NCBI GenBank assembly: GCA_001643675.2
Contig: LSRY02000046.1
Coordinates: forward strand, 310,001-374,000
Source of the DNA: Monocercomonoides exilis
Lineage: Eukaryota > Preaxostyla > Oxymonadida > Polymastigidae
DNA: 64,000 nucleotides
Direction: 5' to 3'
The position numbers and the translations under genes are program-made. How positions within the stretch are numbered: the stretch's first letter is position 1; every line of letters starts with the position of its first letter. Under the pieces are notes generated by a model. The model had not been told where the DNA came from and ran no database searches. It saw only the letters and a program-made list of their open reading frames with translations. Shown here in pieces: positions 24,901 to 33,469 of this stretch.

Positions 24901-27900
24901 AGTTTGTGTTTGACTTGAACAGAGTGGAGAAGTGTGCAGTGGTGGGAAATAAGGGATATGGAGGAGGGGTGTTTGTGGAGTTTGAGGATGAGGAGGCGGG
25001 ATACTCGATGAAGGAGGATGTGTTCAAAGAGAATGCTGCAGCAAAGGGGATGGATGTGTTTGTTGTGAGTGGTGCCCCGGATGTGATGCTGCGGGAGGAT
25101 CTGTGGATGGGGTCAGTGGATGAGGAGAGCACTCCAGAGGAGAATGTGTGGGTGGTGGACTCGTTGACAGACACGGTGATTGATCTGTCGGTGAAGAAGT
25201 ATCTGTTCCCGTCTGAGGGGATGATTGTGTTTATTGAGGCAGGGAGGAGCACAATGGCAGACACCTGTGGAAGCGAGGTGTCACCGTGTGACAAGTTTGC
25301 AGATGGGTTTGGGCACATGGGAGATGACAAAACAACGATCCAGATCAACAACGAAAACAGCATTGAGAGCGAGATCAACCGAAAAGGGATATCGCTGGCT
25401 GTTCGGGGGAGAAGTGGGGAGAGTCTTTTGGAATTTGTGGAATGGGGGTGCTTTGTTCAAGATGAGGGAGATGGACAAACAACACTGTCATTGAACAGAT
25501 TGAGGTTCAAGCTGCCAAGGGTTGGAGGAGAAGGAAACAGCGGGGCATTGCGAGTGTGTGTTGGGATGATGATGGTTATGAACTGCAAGTTTGGGGCAGG
25601 AGGTGGAGAAAAGGAGGAGACGGGAATGAGGATTGTGGAGGAGATTGGAGGAGAAGTGCGAATGGAGCAGGTTGTTGTGGAAGGGATGATATTCTCGGGG
25701 GAAGGAGGGATTGGGGCTGTGAAAGGTGGAGTGTTTCACATGAACAACACGAACATATCGAAGATTGTTGGAAAGGGGAAGAGTCTGATTGAAGGAGAAG
25801 AAGGGATTGAGTTTGGGATGTGGAGGGGGAATATTGTGGATGTGGAGGTGGAGCGAGGAGGGGTGATGGAGATGAAGAAGGCGCAGCGTGTTGAGATTGA
25901 GGAAGGGAATGTGTTTAATGGGTGCAGATCGGTGTTTGGGGATGGAGGAGGGATGAAATGGGAGGTGGATGAGGGGGGAAGTTTTGAGTTTGTGAATGGA
26001 GAGGTGGAGCAGTGTAGTGTGAATGGTGAGAGTGGGAGAGGGGGAGGGGTTTTTGTGTATGTGGACAACAGGACGAGTGGGATGATCCGTTTTGAGGGGA
26101 TTGTGTTTCTGCAGAACTCGGGAGCATATGGGAGAGATATGTTTTTGGATTGCAGGGACTTGAACGAAACGGTGACAACAGAGAGATTTGGGCTGCGTGT
26201 GACGAACGAAGAAGGAAGAGAAATAGTGGATATGCAGGGAGTGGACAGAGTGAGATTTGTGGAGAGGCATGTGGACTTGTGCGTATTTCTGGTGGAGTGG
26301 AAGTGGAGGGAGGTGCATGTGAGCGAGGAAGGGTGTGACATGGTGGGGTGTGGGAATGGGAGTTTGCCATGCAAGAGTTTGTGGAGAGGAGTGAATAACG
26401 TTGATCGGGATGGGAATGAAGGCGGGAGAATCAAGATCAAAGGAAGAGCCAAAGTGGGAGACTGGGAGGATGTTTCAGGGATTGTTGTGGAGTCGGGTGT
26501 TGAGGGAGAGGTGTGTGTTGTGGAGGTGGGGATGGAAGTGAAAGGAGGAGATGGAAAATGGGTGTTTGAGAACAGGAAGACAGCAGGGTTTGAGCGAGTG
26601 GAGTTTTGTCTTCCTGCTGTGTTGGAAAGGGGGCAAGAATTTGTACTGTATTCTGAAAGTGAGAGTGGAATATTGGGCATGCAGGGATGTCTGTTTGTGC
26701 TTGGGGATTTGGATGATGTGGGATATGGAGTGCTGAAGGCGAAGAGTGGGAGTGTTTATATGGTTTCGTGCACGATTGAGAATGGGAGGTTTTCAGTGTG
26801 CCCGTTTTATATCTGTTCGTGTGGGGTGTTTGAAGAGTGCAGAATCGTGGGGATGAAGAGGCGAGATGGGGAGGAAGGGGGAGGATTGAAGGTGACGTTG
26901 GCAGATGTACAAATACTGATGCTGAACAGAACAGATGGATGGGAGTGTGAGTGCTCTGCGACGAGTGGGCGTGGTGGGTTTCTGTTTGTGGACAGTCTTG
27001 CATCGGTGGCAGAGCAGCCATTTCAGCTGAAGGATGTGAGCTTGAAGGGGAATCAGGCATACAGAGGAAAGAGTGTGTTTGTGGTTGGAGGAGATCTGAA
27101 CAAGAGTGTGACAGGAGATTCGTTTGCGTTTGACTTCTCAGGGTTGATGGAGAGCGAGAATGAGTTTGTGGGAAAGGAAGGGAGAGAAGAGGGGGCAGAA
27201 GAGAGGGATCTGCTGCGATATGTTGTGGGATACAGCTCAAAGAAGATTCATGTTTGTGGGAGTGGAGAAGATGTGAAGAGGTGTGGGAGCGAGGATGATC
27301 CGTGCTTTTCGATGTGGAAAGGGATGGAGCAGCTTGAGAACACAAGAGAGATGAAAGAGGTGGTTGTGATGGAGCTTGGGAGAGTGGAGGATGAATGGGA
27401 CTTGGCGAATGTGACATGGAGGGGAGGTGGAAGGGAAGATGAAGAGGAAAGCAAAGATATGCTGATGTTTTGCGGGAAGAGCGAAGGAGTCGAGGAGTGG
27501 TTTGTGAGATGCGAGGAGTCATTTTGTGTGAAGAATCTGAAGATTGTGATTGGTGAATCTGTTGGGGAAGAGAAGAAAGAGGTTGTGAGCGGGAGAGGAA
27601 AGGCAGTTGAATTTGAGGGATGCAGAGTGGTGAGCGAAGTGCCTGAAAATGGGAGGATCCCGTCTTTTGTGGTTGTGAGGGCAGGAAGCTTGATGATGAA
27701 GAAGGTGACATTTGAGAGAATGAAGATGAGAGGGTCCGGGATTGTGGCATTTGAAGGTGTGAGCTGCTTGCTGGAGAAAGTGAAGATGGAGTTTGAGACG
27801 CATTTTGGAGGAAGTGGGATTGCTGTTGAAGGAGGGACCAACGGGGCTGAGGAGCATGAGGCAACAAGTGTGGTGATGAACGGAACAGAGTTTGTGATGG

Positions 27901-30900
27901 TTGAGCGAGAGGATGATGGGCCGAGTGTGATGGAGAGTGTGTGCACCGGAGGTGTGAAAGTGGTGGTGAATGGAAGTGTGTTTGAATCATGCAAGGCGAG
28001 AGGGAGCAGCAAAGGGGGAGGGATGCTGCTGAAGCTGAATGAAGGAGGGGATATTCTGATGAAGGATGGGAGGATTGTGGAGTGTGAGTGCAGCGAGGCA
28101 GTTGGGAGAGGCGGAGGAGTGTATTTGTGGAGTGAGCTTCGGGGAGATCTGGGCTTTGTGTTTGATGGGGTGAAGCTGAGTGGAAACAAGGCGCATGTTG
28201 GGAGGGATGTGTTTATTGAGTGTGTGAACATCAGCAGGCAGATAAACGAAAGCCAGTTCAAGATGGATCTGCGGGCAGAGGTGTATATCCGGGGGAATGG
28301 GATATATGGGATTGACGAGGTGGAAGAGGAGCCGGTGGACTTGATTGAGCTGATAACGGTGTATCAGTCGTCGACGATTGTTGTGTCGAATGTGTTTGGG
28401 AAAGGGGGAGGGAACTGGCGGAAGTGCGGGACTGTGGAGCAGCCGTGCTTGTCGGTGGGGTATGGGCTGGAGCATCTTGTGGCAGGGTTCAACTCGATGG
28501 TGGCAGTGGATGGAGAGAGCGAGATCGAGAAAGAGATTGAGATTGGGGATGTTGTGATGCGGCCGAAGAGCTGGGAGAAGGCGAAGATCACGATTGGTGA
28601 GTCTCTTGTGTGCACACGAGAGGGGATGATAGATGTTGACGGGAAAGTGGTTGTGGAGCTTGTGAGCTTTATGTTTGGGGAGGTGTTTCCCACAGTACAC
28701 AAAGTGGTGTTTGATGTGGATCAGGAGTCGATTTCGTTCTCTGAAGTGAGTTTTGGGTCGTTGGAACCAGAGGCATACGAGTCGGCTGTTCCTGTTCTTG
28801 TGAAGTGCACAGGAGGGCAAGTGATGATGAGAAATTGCGAAGTGGAGCATGTTAGTGTTGAGTGGCTGATGTGTTTTGGAGGAGCTGTGTCTGTGCGTGA
28901 GATGAAGATCAAGAGCATTTGTTGCAAATATGGAGGGATTATTGTGAGGGATTGTAAAGGGTTGTTTGGAGATGTGGAGGCGGAAAACATAAGGATGGAT
29001 GGGGGATCGTTTTGTGAGATTGAGAACAGGGATGGAGGGAGAGAGATGAAGGTGTGTCACTCAAAATTCCTGAATGTGACAAGCGGATGTGAGAAGGCAG
29101 CAGGGATTAGGTGCAGCAATTCACGTGGAGCAACGAGTCTGTCGAATTGCACATTGGAGGGATGCCAGAGCTTGGCAGGAAAAGGAAATGTGATTCAGGT
29201 TTGGATGAGTGAGGGAGTTTTTGTGGATGGGTGCAAAATTGATTGTGGAACTGCAGATGAAGGGCTAAAAACAAACATTATTGAGAGAGAGAAGATTTGT
29301 TGGTGGAACGGTTCAGCTGTTGATTTAACTGAGAGCAAGGTGAAAGTTGAAGATACAACGATTGCCGGCTCGTCGAATGGAGGAATAACAATGAGAGGAG
29401 GAAATGTGAATATTGAGAAAGGAGAGTTCATGAATAACAATCCATCAATTGAAGGATATCCATCACTGAGAAGAAACATCATCTGCTCAGATTCAGGAAC
29501 ATTGAATGTGATGAGTTTGAAAGGAGGGGATGGATGGAAGGATAATACATCACTTTGGATATTGAATGAAGGGTGCAGTTTTGAAGGGATTGCTTCAGAA
29601 AGGGATTCTTCATTCTTCATTCCGATGTTGGAAAGCGTTGAAGCAAAAGAAGTTGGAGAAGAGCTGGTGCTTGCGTTCAAGGGGATGTTGCTGGTTCCGT
29701 GTAATCTGTCATTCATGGTTGTTAAGCAAATTGGAGAAGAAAAACAGATTGAAAAATATGGATTTGGTGAAAGTAGACTTATATCGGAGACTGCAGCAGA
29801 GGGGAGGATGCCAAAGGAAAGGATAAGAGAGGCGGAAGATGAAGCAGAAGTGAGAGTGAGCATCCTGTTTGGGGATTCGAATAAGCCATCGACCACTGAT
29901 TCTTTCATTCTGAAGAACAAAAGCGAAACTCAAGTGAAAGGAAATGGAAAAATCGTTGAAGGAGGAAAAGAAGGAAAATCGTTTTGGCCAATAATTGTTG
30001 TTGTTTTGGCTATTGTTCTTTTTATTGTTCTTATTGCATCTATTGTTCTTGTTGTTCGATGGAGAAAGCAAAAGAGAAGAACTGAAGAACTGGAAGAGAT
30101 TGTGAACGATAACATCAGAAAGGATCCGAAGGCATTTGAGATGGTGACAATGGAAATGTCGCCTGAGGCACAGTGGAAAAGAGCTGAGAGGGAAGCAGAG
30201 AAGAAGAATGAAGAGAGGATAAAGAAGAGAGTGTATGCGAAAAGCTTAGGACACTCAGAATCATCGGAGCATCTTCTATCTGAGAGCGGCTCCACCGAAT
30301 ACATCCTGGGGAGAGATTCAGATAAGATTCCTGATTGGGCATTGGAAAAATTTGATGAGGAAGAAGATGATATATTGAGGAAGCGAACTCCCTCACCATC
30401 CATTTCATCCACTTCAACAACAGACACTTCAGACTCAGATTCAACTTTTGTTCGTGGGGAGGATTTGTGCCCAACCACTTCATCAATGTCGAACTTAGTG
30501 GATGCAATGGCCTGCTCGTCTTCTCACGAGAAGCTGATTGTGGATTTGAGAGATTCACTGTTCATGCTGCTTCATGGAAGGAATGAGAAGAAGGAGATGG
30601 CAATAGGAACTCTTGAAGAGAGGGAGATAACAGCTGCTCAGATCCTGTTCTGGGTAGTGAATGGGGCACTCCACTCCTTCGAAGAATGTGAAGTTCCACT
30701 TCAGTCGCTGACAAATCTGAGCCCTCACATTGTGCTGTTCTCAGAACACATGGTGATCTGTGTTGCGATGCATTCTGACTGCTCTTCTTCAGATTCAGAT
30801 TCATCTTCCATCTCTTCATCAACTGTTGTGACGTCTGCAAGTGACGATGACAGTGACTCCCTTCCTTCCTCAGCGTTTGAGGATGAGGATGATTTCAAAA

Positions 30901-31337
30901 AGGAGTGTTTGAGGTGGAAGGCACCAGAGCTGCTGATGAACAGGAAGATGGGAGCGTCAAAGAAATCTGTTGTGTTTTCGATTGGGATGATGCTGTGGGA
31001 GTGCCTGACGCTGAAGGTCCCGTTTGGGGAGTATGAGGCAGAGACAGCAGGGCAGAAGATTGTGAATGGTGAAAGGCCTCCGTTGGAAAAGCTGCCAGCG
31101 GAGTTCCAGAGATATGTGGAGGCATGCTGGAGCGGGGAGAGGAAAAGCCGGCCGACGCTGGTGGAAGTGAAGCGAGCGCTGTTTGGAAGATTCCCGAAGG
31201 ATGGAGCGATGTTCACGGTGTCGGATGCAATCACATATCTGGTTCCATCGAGGAATGATGGGCAGAGCAGCATGGAGAACGACAGCAAGGAGACAGTTGC
31301 AACAATCAATGAAGTTCAAAACATTGATATGAAATGA
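18909..31337 (+). CDS. Giant beta-helix receptor-like protein with pseudokinase-like cytoplasmic domain
   Basis: A single uninterrupted 4142-residue frame. ATG 18909 is the first in-frame ATG and gives a signal peptide (MRLSSGKNARMLCLLLLVII). The ectodomain holds beta-helix repeats (GGGV, F..C, GGAI motifs) arranged as modules, each opened by a Cys-Gly...Cys cap near residues 600, 949, 1357, 1704, 2114, 2467, 2780 and 3157. A membrane segment (FWPIIVVVLAIVLFIVLIAS, about 3692-3718) is followed by RWRKQKRR. The cytoplasmic part ends in a kinase-like fold: LIVDLRDSLFMLLHG near 3876, a degenerate catalytic loop LTNLSPHIVLF near 3934, the APE motif in RWKAPELL near 4005, SIGMMLWECL near 4024, and SRPTLVEV near 4081. 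A Ser/Asp-rich insert replaces the DFG region, and no glycine loop or clear VAIK lysine is seen. An inactive signalling or scaffolding domain is the likeliest reading. The coding strand is unusually G/A-rich, unlike the first beta-helix gene. Confidence 0.85.
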   Translation: MRLSSGKNARMLCLLLLVIIAGCERKRSVSERAENEKRASIGRKEFCCAKRVEGEKEEISKRRFEKEKEKLEMCEGNVAEKEKKDFFEISKEQKAKINGEFGKGNEDICAINGFAIFLGKEMNGKSQICTCTFVVNSSVSMSDVQICGVKELFLFEIEEKSELALMNAEVAVLSSDVSPFRIFGGRVLLVNISTRAGNVCGKMPSLFDRPRNVEQEGFDGEVSMADCLFGSLRLGTGAPFLVGGTVGTLEVSQTRFENITGEGWQKGRQGDWHGCETTMRSVVFVNVDDVVDGAITESINEPSSFLLSFNCSFEHCMRKSNKYADYKGEDGRIVVGGSASFEDDTFTGCRADEGNGGALFVNSSEVSLYVMRCSFTSCYAPNGGAIAELLVRNSEISETLFINNSAKTAGCIQKTRNFGCFILQRCLLKNPVATAGDGSAINWNGDYSQLSFECLGSNDGNGGQAQIIDCQFVNCTNNGYHGAIQSWSYKTYFAMRSCQFVKCTSAREGGAIRHHFVVYSGDQSSITAFFFLFFHECSCTSIESPLGHDMCILQSYPEVNITSCPLKECYSTNTDEKRLYWAGTGKYESDWLPTSKVQITSCFVATNGNDAEQLCGLKEEAGCRTIRHSFGKCMTQFEAKIYVGSGKHLSEEGEIGVGSRCVCVCGEGVDKTVISTGKMTSGRSLFCVGSGSMRLRSLAIEHSHAKMRIGVVLINGGGKVEMRRMEVRGSEWSSGMSGFEVGLFGIEAGGGELEMEHVVVSGVFMGNVGVLGQECGSKVNLSNVEFLNVARLEGDGSVMSRVLCFEEELEITNVTMRRCGCESGDGGGMRVEMGTGSKVRIGKGMETVFEECRASKGGSGGGHGGGVILELKEGAEDFVLEKVRFSGCSASVGGTMVFIKARKLKEVVSRERLKFQADEWNLTDLCGFEGSDEENVIPLVVYLREKPLEYFVGGTNKKDWEMCGFVDMQCMSVDYAIETHGSASGVTVVASHGAVLKKDVLVSRGTIVVKGQTSQPRVEIGRNEDGVADGMITTRAKVSFVNLLMSIPGNVGAGRCLMMCESGSLEVQQCKFEGREGPTIGYVLVMCSGGSVNVKQLRIDGLSFEGRCVIGVEGAGGGVMCQGNITGGRVACAGGMVWHGSSGEFLVEQTVFEGVEVEDGGILVGEGGRRLEVRECTFSGIGSKGGDGSGIRCVIGEGKEGRVWNNSFIGRIARNGCGGGVSVEISGGGVFEMGRSESETTIEKCESKRGEVPDGENGIGGFGGGLFVKCVGDGGYGYEVRDVVFGEEAAANKAECGGDNVFVWGEDLMKAVGGGQLVNVVKADRGRDHEAMGFEGEEERYVIPLSFYFASVEGVAGFVGGENARDFSVCGFEGYGCRTIEKLVSLRFKEGRKQVIVEEGFLWEEGVEMSGEKWDVWCVRKGAQVVVVAGDGNREKGIVQTSTETQMTNCTMCVPGSLGRAGCLIESVGGGLGMKWCGIRFVSESAGYVVFYHLVNVEGGKVCLEEFVIEGSGEVEFGVVPFAVEEAKKMVVNNSAFERVMHCGGDGGCLEVLSRGNEREEVCVENSTFESGCEGEGGVRGGGMMVCEGSCASVLMKKAKFLRCSVPDGEGERERGLGGGIFILCCEETCDFVLEGVEFSGCKGWMGRNVFIDGKDLREIVKKERFAFEREGMELRDLMGYERMTTDERFGIPLEVYLDEFVGSGYVGGAEDFGFDHSGCGVVYAPCETIGGVVKTRFAGTSVETAEITVMGSFELKNHESVGLQRVSLKGVETEGLTNVVVNGEGEGEGEGEGLVETTVDVVMANLSFSIPSRFTKVKRDCLFACKGEVLEMKRCSVQQRMPTEKIEFCVLKAIGGKVEVRGMRMEKMSFGGVEVFEVRGWEGVFLELEMEDVRSEAESGLILASVDSVLTMENSSVDEIVVDGGCVLEFDSGAEVTVRNSSLTNVTRRSEDGGVFAGRVGEEKKVEVKNCTVMEGKCVGNPSNGGGVMVSVGRKGKFVFDLNRVEKCAVVGNKGYGGGVFVEFEDEEAGYSMKEDVFKENAAAKGMDVFVVSGAPDVMLREDLWMGSVDEESTPEENVWVVDSLTDTVIDLSVKKYLFPSEGMIVFIEAGRSTMADTCGSEVSPCDKFADGFGHMGDDKTTIQINNENSIESEINRKGISLAVRGRSGESLLEFVEWGCFVQDEGDGQTTLSLNRLRFKLPRVGGEGNSGALRVCVGMMMVMNCKFGAGGGEKEETGMRIVEEIGGEVRMEQVVVEGMIFSGEGGIGAVKGGVFHMNNTNISKIVGKGKSLIEGEEGIEFGMWRGNIVDVEVERGGVMEMKKAQRVEIEEGNVFNGCRSVFGDGGGMKWEVDEGGSFEFVNGEVEQCSVNGESGRGGGVFVYVDNRTSGMIRFEGIVFLQNSGAYGRDMFLDCRDLNETVTTERFGLRVTNEEGREIVDMQGVDRVRFVERHVDLCVFLVEWKWREVHVSEEGCDMVGCGNGSLPCKSLWRGVNNVDRDGNEGGRIKIKGRAKVGDWEDVSGIVVESGVEGEVCVVEVGMEVKGGDGKWVFENRKTAGFERVEFCLPAVLERGQEFVLYSESESGILGMQGCLFVLGDLDDVGYGVLKAKSGSVYMVSCTIENGRFSVCPFYICSCGVFEECRIVGMKRRDGEEGGGLKVTLADVQILMLNRTDGWECECSATSGRGGFLFVDSLASVAEQPFQLKDVSLKGNQAYRGKSVFVVGGDLNKSVTGDSFAFDFSGLMESENEFVGKEGREEGAEERDLLRYVVGYSSKKIHVCGSGEDVKRCGSEDDPCFSMWKGMEQLENTREMKEVVVMELGRVEDEWDLANVTWRGGGREDEEESKDMLMFCGKSEGVEEWFVRCEESFCVKNLKIVIGESVGEEKKEVVSGRGKAVEFEGCRVVSEVPENGRIPSFVVVRAGSLMMKKVTFERMKMRGSGIVAFEGVSCLLEKVKMEFETHFGGSGIAVEGGTNGAEEHEATSVVMNGTEFVMVEREDDGPSVMESVCTGGVKVVVNGSVFESCKARGSSKGGGMLLKLNEGGDILMKDGRIVECECSEAVGRGGGVYLWSELRGDLGFVFDGVKLSGNKAHVGRDVFIECVNISRQINESQFKMDLRAEVYIRGNGIYGIDEVEEEPVDLIELITVYQSSTIVVSNVFGKGGGNWRKCGTVEQPCLSVGYGLEHLVAGFNSMVAVDGESEIEKEIEIGDVVMRPKSWEKAKITIGESLVCTREGMIDVDGKVVVELVSFMFGEVFPTVHKVVFDVDQESISFSEVSFGSLEPEAYESAVPVLVKCTGGQVMMRNCEVEHVSVEWLMCFGGAVSVREMKIKSICCKYGGIIVRDCKGLFGDVEAENIRMDGGSFCEIENRDGGREMKVCHSKFLNVTSGCEKAAGIRCSNSRGATSLSNCTLEGCQSLAGKGNVIQVWMSEGVFVDGCKIDCGTADEGLKTNIIEREKICWWNGSAVDLTESKVKVEDTTIAGSSNGGITMRGGNVNIEKGEFMNNNPSIEGYPSLRRNIICSDSGTLNVMSLKGGDGWKDNTSLWILNEGCSFEGIASERDSSFFIPMLESVEAKEVGEELVLAFKGMLLVPCNLSFMVVKQIGEEKQIEKYGFGESRLISETAAEGRMPKERIREAEDEAEVRVSILFGDSNKPSTTDSFILKNKSETQVKGNGKIVEGGKEGKSFWPIIVVVLAIVLFIVLIASIVLVVRWRKQKRRTEELEEIVNDNIRKDPKAFEMVTMEMSPEAQWKRAEREAEKKNEERIKKRVYAKSLGHSESSEHLLSESGSTEYILGRDSDKIPDWALEKFDEEEDDILRKRTPSPSISSTSTTDTSDSDSTFVRGEDLCPTTSSMSNLVDAMACSSSHEKLIVDLRDSLFMLLHGRNEKKEMAIGTLEEREITAAQILFWVVNGALHSFEECEVPLQSLTNLSPHIVLFSEHMVICVAMHSDCSSSDSDSSSISSSTVVTSASDDDSDSLPSSAFEDEDDFKKECLRWKAPELLMNRKMGASKKSVVFSIGMMLWECLTLKVPFGEYEAETAGQKIVNGERPPLEKLPAEFQRYVEACWSGERKSRPTLVEVKRALFGRFPKDGAMFTVSDAITYLVPSRNDGQSSMENDSKETVATINEVQNIDMK

Positions 31338-32667
31338 AAAACTGAAAATAAAAAAAGATCACACGAAATAAAAAACTTGTAATGTTGTCATTGTGAAAAT
31401 GAATTCCACTTCACTTGCAAGAAGAAAAGCTGGAAATAAGAAGGAAACGTTGCAAATATCTCAGCTCCCACAGATGTTCGTTCATTGATGCATTTTGTGC
31501 AGAATGCCAAATTGTCGAGAATGGAGGCATCGACTTGCACCTGATGTGTTGTCTTTTGCATCTCTGATCATTCATTTTCGTTTTGAAAAGTGTTTTGGCT
31601 TGTTGAATTATCATCAACTTGATGATTGGAAGTTTTCCTTTCGTTTGAGTTGTTGTTCAGAAGTTTTCTTTTCTGTTTTTTCAAATGGTCACTGTTTTTG
31701 ATTTTTGAGAGGTATTGCGACAAAGAAATCAACGAATATTGGAAATGAAAAGAAATGTTTTTGTGTATGTGTGCATTGTCGAATGTTTTTGAAAATAAGG
31801 AAGATGAATGAGGCATTTCCAATGACTGGGCCTAGCTCGGTCATTCTTGAAAAACAAATTGGAATGGTGCTTGCAACAAAAAGAATACTCACAAAAAAAT
31901 GAATCCAAAAAGAGATTCGAGGAAAAAACTGCTGACAATTTTGCTTCAATTATTCATTGGCTCATTCAAAGTGGAGTGTTGTGAGCATTTTGAAAAGCAT
32001 TATTTTGAATTCATAAATGTGTTTTTCTTCATCAAAAGAAAGGTGTTTGTTTATTCTTTTGAAGAAATAATTCTTCAACACGCACAAATTGCAGAGAATA
32101 ACTGATTTTTTGAGCAGTTATTCAAAAAAAAAAATTGATTTATGATCTTGAGCATTGGTTGGAGCATTCGCTTTCACAAAAACGTTAATAATGCCAAAAT
32201 CTTTGGAAGATAATTATCTCCTGATAAATCTTTCTGGCAACATCAATTCTCATCCAAAACTGGAACAAAAACATATCGCTCCAATCAGAACAAACAACAG
32301 CAAAGAGCATCCAGAATCGAGAATCAATGCTTTGCCAACAGAAATTTCAGAGCAGCTGAGCAAGCAGCCATTCTGTGCTTTGAAAAAATAATCAATCTGC
32401 TGATGCTGTGTTCATGTTGATGATATTATTCAAAACCTCGCACCAGCAACAAATAGTCAATACATAAAAAAATCCATTCAAAAAAATAAAAATGAAAAAA
32501 AGACCAATAATAATCGTGGGAAAAAACTTCAAGCAACTTCAGTGATGCTGATAAATAAATCCAAGCGCAGCACTCGCACAGCACCGCGGAAGCAGGTCAA
32601 CTCCGGTTCCTTGTGGCCTGCTGCAGCCTCAGCAAAGGCAGCCGCCCAGCCCCCGACGAAAGCCCTT
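31338..32667 (+). other. Unresolved region with coding-like fragments, probably a small intron-dense gene or its remains
   Basis: Several plus-strand stretches read like protein but do not form one frame. One starts at ATG 31399 with MNSTSLARRKAGNKKETLQ; another reads MPNCREWRHRLAPDVLSFAS around 31504-31563. A third reads FPMTGPSSVILEKQIGM (about 31815-31866) and, through a possible 46-nt GT-AG intron, continues as RFEEKTADNFASIIHWLIQS. The fourth is an open frame over about 32155-32391 ending EISEQLSKQPFCALKK and TAA. I could not join all pieces in phase and recognise no family. It may be a real multi-exon gene, a pseudogene, or chance. AATAAA-like signals just after 31337 may belong to the receptor gene. 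Confidence 0.3.
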
Positions 32668-33469
32668 TTAGCACTTCTCTTGCCGCAGAAGCGCAATCTC
32701 CCCGTCCAGCTGCTCCAGCGTCTTCTCCTTTTTCTCCACCGCCTCAAACATCCCAATCACGTCTGCAACGCTCTTCTCTTCCTCCACCTGCTCCTCTTCA
32801 AACCACTTGATCAGCTCCGGCATCTTCAGCCCCGGATGCTCTTTGTCGAACGGCAGGATCTTTTCCCCCAGCTCGTGGATCAGGCTCGTCACATACTCCT
32901 CGTGGTGCAGCGACTGCTTGAAAACCTCGACCGGGCTGTCCCACCTGCAGCCCCAGCCCCCACAAAAACGAAAAAAATAAATTAATTGATGTATAAATAA
33001 ATAATTAAAGAGTGGAAGAAAATTAATGTTGTTGGTTGGTCGGTCGGTCAAAATATAAAAAAAATGTGATGATGATGAAAAAAAATAAAAACGGCCATTA
33101 AACGTTGCACACACCACTGGACCTCCGGAGCAGGGATCGGAAGAAGATTCACTTTCTGGCCTTTGGTGGTGAGCCACTCCATGAACTTGAACGCATGCTC
33201 CTGCTCCTCCCGCGCCTGCTTGTACATCCACCGCGCCATCCCTGCAGCCCCAAACAAACCCCAAAAGTCCACAGCCCCCGCACTCAAACACAAAAGAAAC
33301 ACAAAGCAAAAATACCTGGAAGCCCTTTTGCCTGGAAGCACGCCCCCATCGAGTTGTACAAGTACTGTGAGTAGAGCTCCTTGCTGATCTGGAAGCAGAT
33401 GGCCTCCACCACGGCTGGCGGCACAGGCGCAGGCGTGGGCTTCGCAAACTGCTTGAAAAGATATGGCAT
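32668..33469 (-). CDS. Ferritin (non-haem, bacterial-type), 3 exons
   Basis: Exons on the minus strand: 33469-33316, 33241-33115, 32944-32668, giving 185 residues that start MPYLFKQFAKPTPAPVPPAV. This is a four-helix ferritin, which oxidises Fe(II) and stores iron as a mineral core. The ferroxidase ligands of the FtnA type are all visible: Glu in ISKELYSQYLY (helix A), Glu and His in AREEQEHAFKF (helix B), Glu in LHHEEYVTSLI (helix C) and the two Glu in WFEEEQVEEEKSV (helix D). An extra Pro/Ala-rich N-terminus precedes helix A. No clear organelle-targeting peptide is seen, so a cytosolic protein is likely. Introns of 74 and 170 nt interrupt between helices A and B and between helices B and C. 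The start is 93 bp from the start of a divergent membrane-protein gene. Lateral acquisition is possible but unproven. Confidence 0.87.
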
